Shown here one piece after another: positions 54,730 to 63,781 of a DNA stretch of 64,000 bases. The stretch is from Nostoc sp. 'Lobaria pulmonaria (5183) cyanobiont'. Lineage in GTDB: Bacteria; Cyanobacteriota; Cyanobacteriia; Cyanobacteriales; Nostocaceae. The stretch is taken from the NCBI RefSeq assembly GCF_002949795.1, contig NZ_CP026692.1, forward strand, positions 4,138,545 through 4,202,544, given 5' to 3'. Under the pieces are notes generated by a model, which saw nothing but the letters and a program-made list of their open reading frames with translations, was not told the origin of the DNA and ran no database searches. The position numbers and the translations under genes were made by a program. The stretch's first letter is position 1. The number at the start of each line of letters is the position of its first letter.

Positions 54730-57700
54730 ATGATTATCAGAGTTTTACTGCGCTTCCAGCATAAAATAACCTATCGCGTTCTTAGGGTTATTGACAGTTC
54801 GTTAAAAAAAATTAGGCGTTTTTCAAGCCGGAAAAGAACAATACAGTTTCTCCTTCTATTTACATTTATATTAGGGATGGCAGGGTGTAATTTTTTTGGT
54901 ATCAACTCAAGTAAAGAACAACTCCCAGCAGTTTCCCCACTCACACCACCAAAATTACCAGACTGGATTGAACAAATTAGTCCCATTGGAGATGCAAAAC
55001 CCCTCAACCAAATCCGCATCCGTTTTAAAGAAGCTTTAATCCCAGTTGAAAGTCTTGATAGTCCAGAACAGCAAAAAATATTACAAAAATTTGCCCTTTG
55101 GCCGCCTTTACCCGGTCAATTTCGCTTTTTAACACCGCGCATGGTAGGATTTCAAGCTGATAAAGCTTTGCCAATAGCGACAAGATTTCAAGTCACTCTC
55201 AAAACAGGTTTAGCCGATTTAAAAAATCATCGATTAGACAAAGATTTACCTTGGACTTTCAACACTGAATCTATTAAATTAACTAATTTACCCGGTGTCA
55301 ATCCCATTGAAAAAGCTGATATTGAACCAATTGATTTACAACAAAAATTACAGGTTACTTCAAATGTTGAATTAGATTTAGCTTCTGTACAAGAACATTT
55401 ACAGTTAATTCCTGAAGGTAAAAGTAAAGGTACAGGTTTTAAAGTTGAATTAAACAAAGAAGAAAAACCATTAAAAAATGAAGAAGACCCTTTAGAAAAA
55501 TTTGAACCTTCAGTACGCAATTGGATTTATAACCTCATCCCCCAGCAAAATCTGGAAAAAGCAACCAGTTATCGTCTGGTATTTTCTCCAGGAATACGTC
55601 CTGCTTATGGCAATCTACCTACAGAAAAAGAATTTGCCACTAAGTTAGCAACTTATTCGCCTTTGGCATTTCAAAAAATTAACTTTTACGGACAGCCAGA
55701 TGCAGGTGGAACTTTTGGAAGATTTATTAAAGGTAGTCCGCAGCTAGAATTTAATAATGTCTTGTTAGCAGATTCAGCTAAAGAAAATATTACCATTAAT
55801 CCAGCACCAAAAGAAATTTCGAGAATTCTGCAAGTTAATGATGAAGATAAAATTGTTGGTATCAATCCTTATGCGCTAGAACCAGCCAAGACTTATACAA
55901 TTACTATCGGCGGAAATCTCAAAGATAAGTTTGGGCAAACTTTGGGTAAACCCGTCACACTTAAATATGATACTGGAGATTTAGCTGGAGATATCTGGGT
56001 ACCATCAGATTTGAATATTTTCCCTACAAGTAAAGATTTACAGTTAAATATTAGTACGGGAAATCTGCCAGAATCCAAATACAAAGCAGCTTATCGAGTA
56101 GTTAAACCTACAGATTTAGTTTATTTTAATAATAGTAGTGATTTATTACCACAAGCTTCTGAATGGCAAAGCTTTAAGGTATCGGGTAAGAAAAATCAAT
56201 CAGTTGATATTGCTATCCCTCTCCGGGAAAAAATAAGTGCTGCTACGGGAATGCTAGCTTATGGAGTCCAAGCCCGCACTAATAAATATCAAGAGAATGG
56301 GAAGGAACTGTGGCGCGAACCTACGACTTATGGCATGGTTGAATTGACAAATTTGGGCGTATTTACTCAGTGGTTTCCTGAGTCAGGGTTAATTCGCGTC
56401 AATCATCTTACAGATGGTTCGCCAGTTAAAAATGGCGCTATCGAAATTTATCAATCAAAATTACAAGCAAAATCTCACCCCGAACCAGTACCTTGTGCAA
56501 CAGGTAAAACTGATGAAAATGGAATTTTTAGAATTGTTCGTGAAGGATTACAACAATGTTATTCTGGCAATGAAAGCTCTAGTAAATCACCACAACTATT
56601 AGTAATTGCCCGTGAAAATCAAGATTGGGCCTTCGCTAGAACTGAAGAATATAGCGGTGTTTATGGATATGGTATTGATGCGGGTTGGCAAGATAGTAAG
56701 CCAGAATCACGTGGGGTAATTTTCTCGGATAGACAGTTATATCAACCAGGCGAAAAAGCTTGGTTGACTGGTTTCGCGGACTTCTTGGAGAATGGTGCAA
56801 TTCAGCAAGATAAAAATGCTGCTTACCAATTAACTTTAGTAAATCCCGATGGACAAAAAACCAGCTTAGGTACGCAAACCACAAATGAATTTGGCAGTTT
56901 TTCTCTGGAACTGCCAATCAAAACTACTCAGCGCTTAGGCTACTATACAATCCAGGCGAAAGGTAAAAATGGGCAAGAAATTTCTGGAGAGTTTCGGGTA
57001 GCTGAGTTTAAGCCACCCAATTTTAAAGTCGAACTCAACTTAGATAAAGAATTTGCATACATTGGCGAGAAAGTAAATATTAATGCTACAAGCAATTATT
57101 TGTTTGGTGCGCCTGTGGAAGGTGGAGAAGCAAAATATTTTATCACTCGTCAGCAGGCTGATTTCGTTCCTAAAGGTTGGGAGGGATTTACTTTTGGTAG
57201 GCAATGGTTATGGCCAGAGGAAACGCCTACTATATCTAGTGATGTATTGCAAACTAATGCCCAACTATATGCTAATGGTAAAAGTAGTCAAACTGTGAAT
57301 GTGGCAAATGATTTACCATATCCGATGACTTACCAAGTCGATGTGCAAGTTGCAGATGTTTCTAATCTGTCTGTAGCTAATTCAAAAACATTTACCGCCT
57401 TACCGAGTAATCGTCTCATCGGGTTAAAAAGTAATTTCATAGCTGATGCTGGTAAGCCTTTTCCGATTGAAGTGATTGTTACTGACCCTCTAGGAAAACC
57501 AATCACAGGTCAACGGGTGCGGCTGGAATTACAACAGATTAAATACAGCAGCGTCACGCAGTTGGTGGAAGGTAGCCGAACACCAAAAAATCAAGTTGAA
57601 TATAAAACAGTAGGACAAGCAGAAATTACATCTGCGAGTAATCCGCAATCGGTAAATTTGACAGCGCCGGAATCCGCTTCATATCGGATTAGAGTTAATT

Positions 57701-60546
57701 TTAGCGATGCTAAAGGTGAATTAACTGCTACAGATTTACAAATTTGGGCAACTGGAGAAAATCCAGTATTTTGGGGTTCTAAAGAAGAAGATATTTTAGA
57801 AGTTAAATTAGATAAAAAAGAATTCAAGCCTGGTGAAACTGCTACTGCCCTAATTCAATCTCCCTATCCAGATGCAGAATTGTACTTTGCTGTGATTAAA
57901 GACAAACCCCTTTATCAGCAGATTATTAAAGTTCAGGGAGGCGCACCACAAATTCAGTTTCAAGTCACCCCAGAAATGCTGCCTAATGCAGCCATTGAAG
58001 CTGTATTAGTAAGACAGGGTAAACCTATTAACCAAGTGGAAGCAGGAAGTTTAGATAACTTAGTGAAGATTGGTTTTACACCTTTTAAAGTTAATTTAGA
58101 AGAGAAGTATTTAAAACTGCAAGTTAAACCAGTGCAAGCATCATTAGAACCTGGTGCAGAGGAAACAGTACAACTAGAACTGAGGGACAATCAAGGAAAC
58201 CCCACCAAAGGACAGTTTACAGTCATGGTGGTAAACGAGGCGGTGTTACAACTTTCTGGTTATCGTCCGCCAGATTTGGTAGATACAGTTTACGCAGAAC
58301 AGCCAATATCTACCCGCTTTAGCGATAATCGCCCAGATGTCATATTACAAGCACAAGATGTAGCTAAACCCAAAGGTTGGGGTTATGGCGGTGGTTTCTC
58401 AACTGGTGCAGCCAATACTCGCACTCGCACCGATTTTCAAGCCTTAGCTTACTACAACGGTTCTGTCCTTACCGATGCAAATGGGAATGCACAGATAACC
58501 TTTAAACTCCCAGATGATTTAACTACATGGCGGGTGATGGCTGTCGCTACTGATGGAAATCTGCGTTTCGGGAATGGGGACACAACGTTTATCACCACCA
58601 AGCCACTGCTCACTAATGCCATCTTGCCACAATTTGCCCGTCCAGGCGATCGCATCCTCGCCGGTTTATCTGTAACTAATAACACTGGGAATACAGGAAA
58701 TCTCTCAATTAATGGTGAACTTAGCGGTAATGTGAAGTTTACTGAGAAAAACCCCACAGCTACTTCTTTACAAACCAAAGCTGAATCTGCAACTCATGCT
58801 TATCGCTTTCCCATGCTGGCGGATAACGTGGGAGTTGGTAAAGTTCGCTTTACCACTCAGTTAAATGGTACAGCCGCAGATGCTTTTGAAATACCTTTGG
58901 AAATTAAGCCAATTGAAATTACAGAACAAGTTGTTGAATCTGGTGTTACTGAAAAACAGGTGAAGATTCCCCTGAATGTTGATAAAAATAACTTCCCTGA
59001 TGCGGGAGGTTTAGATATTCAGTTGGCGAGTACTTTGATACCAGAAATTAAAGCACCAGCAAAGCAGGTTTTAGAAGATGATGATTTGCCGTTTACAGAA
59101 CCGGCGGCCAGTCAGTTAATAATTGCGGCAAATCTGCAAACTCTTGCCCAAAAATATGGTCAAAACTTTGCAGAATTTAATCCTAGCCAACAAGCTAATC
59201 AAGCAATTGAAAAATTACAAAAACTCCAAATAGCCGATGGTGGTTTTGCCGCTTTTCCAGGACAAGAAAAATCTGACCCTTGGGTTTCTTCCTATACGGG
59301 AGAATCTTTGGCTAAAGCCAGTCAGGTGTTCCCTAATTTAGTCGATTCTGCAATGCTGTCTCGCCTGAAAGCTTATCTGCAAAAAGTTATGGCGAATCCT
59401 GGAGAAAATGAGTTTTGCAAACAACTACTCTGTAAAAGGCAACTGCAACTTAATGCTTTAATCTCTTTAGCAGAATTGGGAGACAAACGCAATACTTTCC
59501 TTGCAGATATTTATGAACAGCGCAATAACTTTGATGTAGCAACTCAAATTAAACTAGCGCGATACTTATCTCAATTCTCAGAATGGCAAGATGAATCTCA
59601 ACAATTAGTGAACAAGCTGCAACAGAATATTTATGAAACTGGCCGCACAGCAGTTGTAAGTTTACCACGTAGTTGGGGATGGATGAGTTCATCTACCACG
59701 ACGCAAGCGCAAGCTTTACGTTTATTTATTGCCAAACAAAGTAAACCCGAAGTTATAGATAAGTTATTCCAAAGTCTTCTGGCATTACGACGGGATGGTA
59801 CATGGCAAACTAACTATAATAATGCCCAAGCTTTAACAGCTTTGGTAGATTATAGTCAACTGCAACCCACAGCACCTAATTTTGTTGCCACAGTGGAATT
59901 AGCTGGTAATAAGTTAGGAGAAAATAGGTTTAATGGCTACCAAAATCCTAGCTTACAGCTAAATGTGCCGATGAATAAATTACCTCGTGGGCGTAATGAT
60001 TTAACGCTGCAAAAATCAGGTAATGGCACTTTACACTATCTGGTTGCTTATAATTATCGCTTGCAAGGTAATCAAGCAGGCAGGTTTAACGGACTACGCA
60101 TAACACGAGAAATTAGTCAAGTAAATGAAGAAAAAATTTTGCAAAAAACAGGTCTTTACGCTTTTGATAAACCCTTGACTTTAGCCTCTGGACAGGTGTT
60201 TGATATTGGTTTAGAAATCATCGCCGATCATCCTGTAGATCATCTGGTGATAAAAGATCCGCTACCATCAGGTTTTGAGGCGGTGGATGCAAGTTTTCAA
60301 ACTGCTACAGCTGCATTACAAGCAAAAGCCGATAGCTGGGAACTTGGTTTTAGAAATATCTACCGCGATCGCATTATCGCCTACACCGACCATCTAGAAC
60401 CAGGAGTTTATAGCCTGCACTACTTAGTCCGTTCTGTTACTCCTGGTACATTTTCTTGGCCTGGTGCGGAAGTTCACTTGCAATATGCGCCAGAAGAATT
60501 TGGGCGAACTGCTGAGTCTACATTAATATTGGAAGATGGAAAGTAA
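54730..60546 (+). CDS. Bacterial alpha-2-macroglobulin-like lipoprotein without thioester motif
   Basis: About 1938 residues from the ATG at 54730 (a GTG at 54700 is also possible). A basic n-region unusually long for a lipoprotein (about 40 residues) leads to LLLFTFILGMAGC with the lipobox Cys near residue 53. Next come MG-type beta-domains, a MG1-like RFKEALIPVE start, the bait-containing middle, ALYNGSVLTDANG-type MG10 region, and the alpha-helical toroid (about 1470-1720) with the C-terminal receptor-like domain. The CxEQ thioester expected just before the toroid is not present: the corresponding place reads DDLPFTEPAASQLIIAANL. Periplasmic protease trap by family; PBP1C is the divergent neighbour. 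Confidence 0.93.
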   Translation: MIIRVLLRFQHKITYRVLRVIDSSLKKIRRFSSRKRTIQFLLLFTFILGMAGCNFFGINSSKEQLPAVSPLTPPKLPDWIEQISPIGDAKPLNQIRIRFKEALIPVESLDSPEQQKILQKFALWPPLPGQFRFLTPRMVGFQADKALPIATRFQVTLKTGLADLKNHRLDKDLPWTFNTESIKLTNLPGVNPIEKADIEPIDLQQKLQVTSNVELDLASVQEHLQLIPEGKSKGTGFKVELNKEEKPLKNEEDPLEKFEPSVRNWIYNLIPQQNLEKATSYRLVFSPGIRPAYGNLPTEKEFATKLATYSPLAFQKINFYGQPDAGGTFGRFIKGSPQLEFNNVLLADSAKENITINPAPKEISRILQVNDEDKIVGINPYALEPAKTYTITIGGNLKDKFGQTLGKPVTLKYDTGDLAGDIWVPSDLNIFPTSKDLQLNISTGNLPESKYKAAYRVVKPTDLVYFNNSSDLLPQASEWQSFKVSGKKNQSVDIAIPLREKISAATGMLAYGVQARTNKYQENGKELWREPTTYGMVELTNLGVFTQWFPESGLIRVNHLTDGSPVKNGAIEIYQSKLQAKSHPEPVPCATGKTDENGIFRIVREGLQQCYSGNESSSKSPQLLVIARENQDWAFARTEEYSGVYGYGIDAGWQDSKPESRGVIFSDRQLYQPGEKAWLTGFADFLENGAIQQDKNAAYQLTLVNPDGQKTSLGTQTTNEFGSFSLELPIKTTQRLGYYTIQAKGKNGQEISGEFRVAEFKPPNFKVELNLDKEFAYIGEKVNINATSNYLFGAPVEGGEAKYFITRQQADFVPKGWEGFTFGRQWLWPEETPTISSDVLQTNAQLYANGKSSQTVNVANDLPYPMTYQVDVQVADVSNLSVANSKTFTALPSNRLIGLKSNFIADAGKPFPIEVIVTDPLGKPITGQRVRLELQQIKYSSVTQLVEGSRTPKNQVEYKTVGQAEITSASNPQSVNLTAPESASYRIRVNFSDAKGELTATDLQIWATGENPVFWGSKEEDILEVKLDKKEFKPGETATALIQSPYPDAELYFAVIKDKPLYQQIIKVQGGAPQIQFQVTPEMLPNAAIEAVLVRQGKPINQVEAGSLDNLVKIGFTPFKVNLEEKYLKLQVKPVQASLEPGAEETVQLELRDNQGNPTKGQFTVMVVNEAVLQLSGYRPPDLVDTVYAEQPISTRFSDNRPDVILQAQDVAKPKGWGYGGGFSTGAANTRTRTDFQALAYYNGSVLTDANGNAQITFKLPDDLTTWRVMAVATDGNLRFGNGDTTFITTKPLLTNAILPQFARPGDRILAGLSVTNNTGNTGNLSINGELSGNVKFTEKNPTATSLQTKAESATHAYRFPMLADNVGVGKVRFTTQLNGTAADAFEIPLEIKPIEITEQVVESGVTEKQVKIPLNVDKNNFPDAGGLDIQLASTLIPEIKAPAKQVLEDDDLPFTEPAASQLIIAANLQTLAQKYGQNFAEFNPSQQANQAIEKLQKLQIADGGFAAFPGQEKSDPWVSSYTGESLAKASQVFPNLVDSAMLSRLKAYLQKVMANPGENEFCKQLLCKRQLQLNALISLAELGDKRNTFLADIYEQRNNFDVATQIKLARYLSQFSEWQDESQQLVNKLQQNIYETGRTAVVSLPRSWGWMSSSTTTQAQALRLFIAKQSKPEVIDKLFQSLLALRRDGTWQTNYNNAQALTALVDYSQLQPTAPNFVATVELAGNKLGENRFNGYQNPSLQLNVPMNKLPRGRNDLTLQKSGNGTLHYLVAYNYRLQGNQAGRFNGLRITREISQVNEEKILQKTGLYAFDKPLTLASGQVFDIGLEIIADHPVDHLVIKDPLPSGFEAVDASFQTATAALQAKADSWELGFRNIYRDRIIAYTDHLEPGVYSLHYLVRSVTPGTFSWPGAEVHLQYAPEEFGRTAESTLILEDGK

Positions 60547-60565
60547 TTATTTATGCGATATTTGG

Positions 60566-60763
60566 CTACAACAAATCTAAAAATCTTTCCAAGTCTATAC
60601 AGACCTCGCCTTCTTGAGTAATCAACTCATCTTCCAATCGCTCAAGATAAAGTTCTATTGCTTCTTCCACAGTTTCTCCTTCACTGATACAGCCAGGAAG
60701 TGAGGGAATACGGACGTGTATCCCCAACAAAAAAGCGATGGCATTATCGCTTATGCCGACCAC
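60566..60763 (-). pseudogene. N-terminally truncated HicB-like antitoxin fragment
   Basis: The 65-codon frame contains RIPSLPGCISEGETVEEAIE, matching the HicB antitoxin core (LPGC-x-S-x-G-x-T-x-EEA). The usual first beta-strand (before the LPGC turn) is missing: the first 14 residues are antisense to the duplicated A2M end at 60735-60982, and there is no hicA toxin gene. The 3' end overlaps the first copy of the duplication. This is a remnant disrupted by the duplication. Confidence 0.6.
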
Positions 60764-60982
60764 CTAGAACCAGAAGTTTATAGCCTCCATTACTTAGTCC
60801 GTTCTATGACTCCTGGTGCATTTTCTTGGTTTGCTGCCCAAATACATTTGCAATATGTACTAGAAGAATTTGGGCGTATTGCTGGGTTAACACTGCTACT
60901 GAAGTATATAAAGTAATTATTAATACTTTATTTAGCTACAGCAAATCTAAAAATTTTTCCAAGTATATACGAGCCTGCTTTT
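60735..60982. repeat. Partial tandem duplication of the A2M 3' end
   Basis: Bases 60735-60982 repeat 60365-60612 with a constant offset of 370 bases. In the second copy the A2M frame reads IAYADHLEPEVYSLHYLVRS and ends at a TAA in the same relative place. The duplication includes the last 60 A2M codons and the last bases of the HicB-like frame. Divergence of perhaps 15-20% suggests it is not recent. Confidence 0.88.
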
Positions 60983-61354
60983 AAATATTAAGGTTTAACT
61001 AACTAATTTGGCTTTTATGGGCAAAAGAAACGCTCATATAAGACCATTTTTTAACAAGCATACTTAAGTAAAAGCTGCGTTTATTACATAGAGATGTCAA
61101 AGTTAAAGTAAAAACAACAACGGTAAATTAGCTGGTTACAATTTAGGGTTAGTCTCAATACGATATAACACAATACAGTTCAGATAAACCTAAAACTCTG
61201 ATGCGAGACATGATTTCCCGCGTCTTAAAAGATCAATTATCCACAAACCCTTAACTAAACCGTATGGGAATATAACAAATTAGACATTTTTACAACAAAG
61301 TAGGAAAGTTACTTTTGCTCTAATCTTAAAGATTGAAAATCGGCGTAATAAAAA
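60983..61354. other. Leader region of the halogenase cluster
   Basis: About 370 AT-rich bases before the HDO gene. A dispersed repeat core (CGAGACATGATTTCCCGCGTCT near 61204-61225) is present, a degraded form of a GAGACGCG palindrome. No regulator gene, terminator or ribosome site stronger than weak purine runs is seen. The promoter of the cluster should lie here. Confidence 0.4.
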
Positions 61355-62068
61355 ATGCAACAAGTACTAACATTAATTGAACAAAAAAAACAAGAATATG
61401 CTCAATTAGCCTTGTTTAGTTTTATGCAAAATAAAAGTATAAACCCTATCCAAAGGTTAGCTTGGGCACCATGTGCTGCTCATTTTATTATGAATTTTGG
61501 AGAACTTAATAAGTATTTTTTGCGAGTAGAACCAACAAACGATCCAATTCAGGCATTAATTAACAAGCATACTTATGAAGATGACCATCATTGGTTGTGG
61601 TTTTTAGAAGATTTGAAAAATCTAGAACTTGACAAATCATTAAAATTTAGTGATGCATTAAAATTCCTTTGGAGTGAAGAAACTAAGAATGCTCGTTATT
61701 TAAATTATCAACTCTATCGATATACTTCACAAGCAACTCCTATTCAGAAAATCATAGTTATTGAAGTTACCGAAGCGACAGGTAACATAATGTTTTCAAC
61801 AGCGGCAGAGATTGGCAAAGAAATTAAAGCAATTACCCAAAAACCATGCCGATATTTTGCAGATTTCCATCTGAATGTTGAAACTGGTCACATGACAAGT
61901 CAATCTGGAATAGAGCAATTTTTACAAGATATTCAACTATCAGAAGCAACTCGACAAGAAGCTTATGAATTAGTTGAGAACTTATTTACAATTTTCACAC
62001 AATTTACAAATGAGCTTTTGGTATATGCTGAAACCCACAAAGTTGAGCAGCAATTGAAAACCGCATAA
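61355..62068 (+). CDS. Heme-oxygenase-like diiron oxidase (HDO) family protein
   Basis: 237 residues, all-helical. The HDO metal ligands are in place: Glu75 and His79 (YEDDHHW), Glu137 or Glu140 (VIEVTEATG) and the third-helix set His172, Glu176, His179 (HLNVETGHM). Enzymes of this superfamily (UndA, BesC, SznF, AetD) catalyse oxidative decarboxylation, C-C cleavage, N-oxygenation or nitrile formation from amino acids. The start of the putative natural-product operon with a tryptophan halogenase 55 bases downstream makes tryptophan or halotryptophan a plausible substrate; AetD, which converts dibromotryptophan to an indole nitrile, is the closest described logic. The product is inference. Confidence 0.8.
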   Translation: MQQVLTLIEQKKQEYAQLALFSFMQNKSINPIQRLAWAPCAAHFIMNFGELNKYFLRVEPTNDPIQALINKHTYEDDHHWLWFLEDLKNLELDKSLKFSDALKFLWSEETKNARYLNYQLYRYTSQATPIQKIIVIEVTEATGNIMFSTAAEIGKEIKAITQKPCRYFADFHLNVETGHMTSQSGIEQFLQDIQLSEATRQEAYELVENLFTIFTQFTNELLVYAETHKVEQQLKTA

Positions 62069-62123
62069 GTTATTAAGCAAGCTTTTTGAAATTGACTATC
62101 ATACAAAAATAGGAACTTTAACT

Positions 62124-63764
62124 ATGTCACAGGATGTACAAAAAATTTTAATTGTTGGTGGTGGTTCAGCCGGTTGGATGACGGCAGCTTATTTAAGTAA
62201 AGCACTAGATAAAAATATTAATATTACTCTGGTGGAATCATCTAACATCACAAAAATTGGTGTTGGAGAAGCAACTTTTAGTACCATCAAAGTATTCTTT
62301 GATTTTCTAGGGTTACAAGAATATGAATGGATGCCAAAGTGTAATGCCACATATAAGATGGCAATTAAGTTTGTCAACTGGAATGCAAAAGGGCAACACT
62401 TCTACCATCCTTTCCAGAGATATGAGGTAATCGACGGCTTTGATATCTCTGAATGGTGGCTGAAAATGAAGAAAGACCAAGAAGCATTTGATTATGCCTG
62501 CTTTCTAATTCCCTGGCTGTGCGATCATCAAAGATCGCCGAGATATTTAGATAGTAAAGTCTTCGATCACAAAGTTCAAAATGAATTTTCTCAAGAGCAT
62601 ATCGCCAAGAAAAATATCTTGGATAAGTTAAAAATTCAGTACCCCTATGCCTATCATTTTGATGCGAATCTACTGGCAAGATTCATGAAAGATTATGCAA
62701 TGTCAAGGGGAGTGAAGCAAATTGTTGATGATATGGTGGATATTAAGTTAACTGAGGATGGGAGCATAGATAGTCTTACAACCAAAGAGCATGGCATTCT
62801 CAGTGGCGACCTTTTTATTGACTGTACTGGTTTCCGTGGTCTTTTGATCAACAAAGCGCTTGGTGAGCCATTCATTTCTTATTCAGATTCACTATTGTGC
62901 GATCGCGCGATCGCAATGCAGATACCAACTGATATCAAAAAAGATGGCATCAACCCTTATACCACGTCAACTGCACTTTCGTCGGGTTGGGTCTGGAATA
63001 TACCTTTGTATGGCAGAAATGGTACTGGGTATGTTTATTCAAGTGCATTCATTTCTGCTGAGTCAGCAGAACAGGAATTTCGCCAGCATTTGGGAGCCGC
63101 TGCTAATAATGGTCAAGCCTCTCATATCAAGATGCGGATTGGACGTAACAGAAACTCATGGGTGAAAAACTGTGTAGCAATTGGCCTTTCCAGTGGATTT
63201 GTGGAACCACTAGAATCTACTGGCATCTTCTTCATTCAACATGGAATTGAAGAGTTAGTTAACCACTTTCCCAGCAAATCTTTCAATCAAGAACTAATTC
63301 ACAGCTATAACAAAGTTGTCGCTGACTGCATAGATGGTGTGCGAGAATTTTTGACACTTCATTATTATGCTAGCGATCGCACCGACACAGAATTCTGGAA
63401 AGCAACTAAGAACAATATCAAAGTTCCAGAAGAACTACAGGAAAAATTAAGGTTATGGAAAAATAGACTGCCAAGCAATAAGACTATCAACCCGAAATAC
63501 CACGGCTTCGAGTCTTACTCTTATTCGGTAATGTTGCTGGGGCTAAATTACATGCCTGAAAGCAGTCTTCCCATTTTAGAACATATCGGCAATCACAATG
63601 CGGAGGCTGCATTTTTGGAAATTAGGGAAAGAGCCAATTACCTAACTTCAACTTTACCGTCTCAGTCTGAATACTTGACTCATGTAATAAAGTCACAAGA
63701 ACAGTCGGAGTATGTAAGTGGGGTTAGCGATCGCTCATATCAGATTCATGCACTAATTTCATAA
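62124..63764 (+). CDS. Flavin-dependent tryptophan halogenase (PrnA-like)
   Basis: 546 residues, near the 530-540 of PrnA/RebH. FAD motif VGGGSAGWMTAAYL (11-24), catalytic Lys82 in AIKFVNW (Lys79 in PrnA), the halogenase-specific WxWxIP motif (GWVWNIP), and Glu364-Ser365 in EPLESTGIFFI (Glu346-Ser347 in PrnA) are all present, so it should be active. PrnA-like spacing through DLFIDCTGFRGLLIN and HIKMRIGRNRNSWV also matches. Regiochemistry and halide cannot be read. AGGAA ribosome site. It needs a flavin reductase, which is not in view; the HDO gene is 55 bases upstream and the FMO gene 17 bases downstream. Confidence 0.94.
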   Translation: MSQDVQKILIVGGGSAGWMTAAYLSKALDKNINITLVESSNITKIGVGEATFSTIKVFFDFLGLQEYEWMPKCNATYKMAIKFVNWNAKGQHFYHPFQRYEVIDGFDISEWWLKMKKDQEAFDYACFLIPWLCDHQRSPRYLDSKVFDHKVQNEFSQEHIAKKNILDKLKIQYPYAYHFDANLLARFMKDYAMSRGVKQIVDDMVDIKLTEDGSIDSLTTKEHGILSGDLFIDCTGFRGLLINKALGEPFISYSDSLLCDRAIAMQIPTDIKKDGINPYTTSTALSSGWVWNIPLYGRNGTGYVYSSAFISAESAEQEFRQHLGAAANNGQASHIKMRIGRNRNSWVKNCVAIGLSSGFVEPLESTGIFFIQHGIEELVNHFPSKSFNQELIHSYNKVVADCIDGVREFLTLHYYASDRTDTEFWKATKNNIKVPEELQEKLRLWKNRLPSNKTINPKYHGFESYSYSVMLLGLNYMPESSLPILEHIGNHNAEAAFLEIRERANYLTSTLPSQSEYLTHVIKSQEQSEYVSGVSDRSYQIHALIS

Positions 63765-63781
63765 TTATAGGAGAACCCAAG

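Noticed and set aside
60716..60916. 66-codon frame similar to the A2M C-terminus
   Set aside because: It is the second copy of the tandem duplication with no start of its own and is best regarded as a non-functional fragment.
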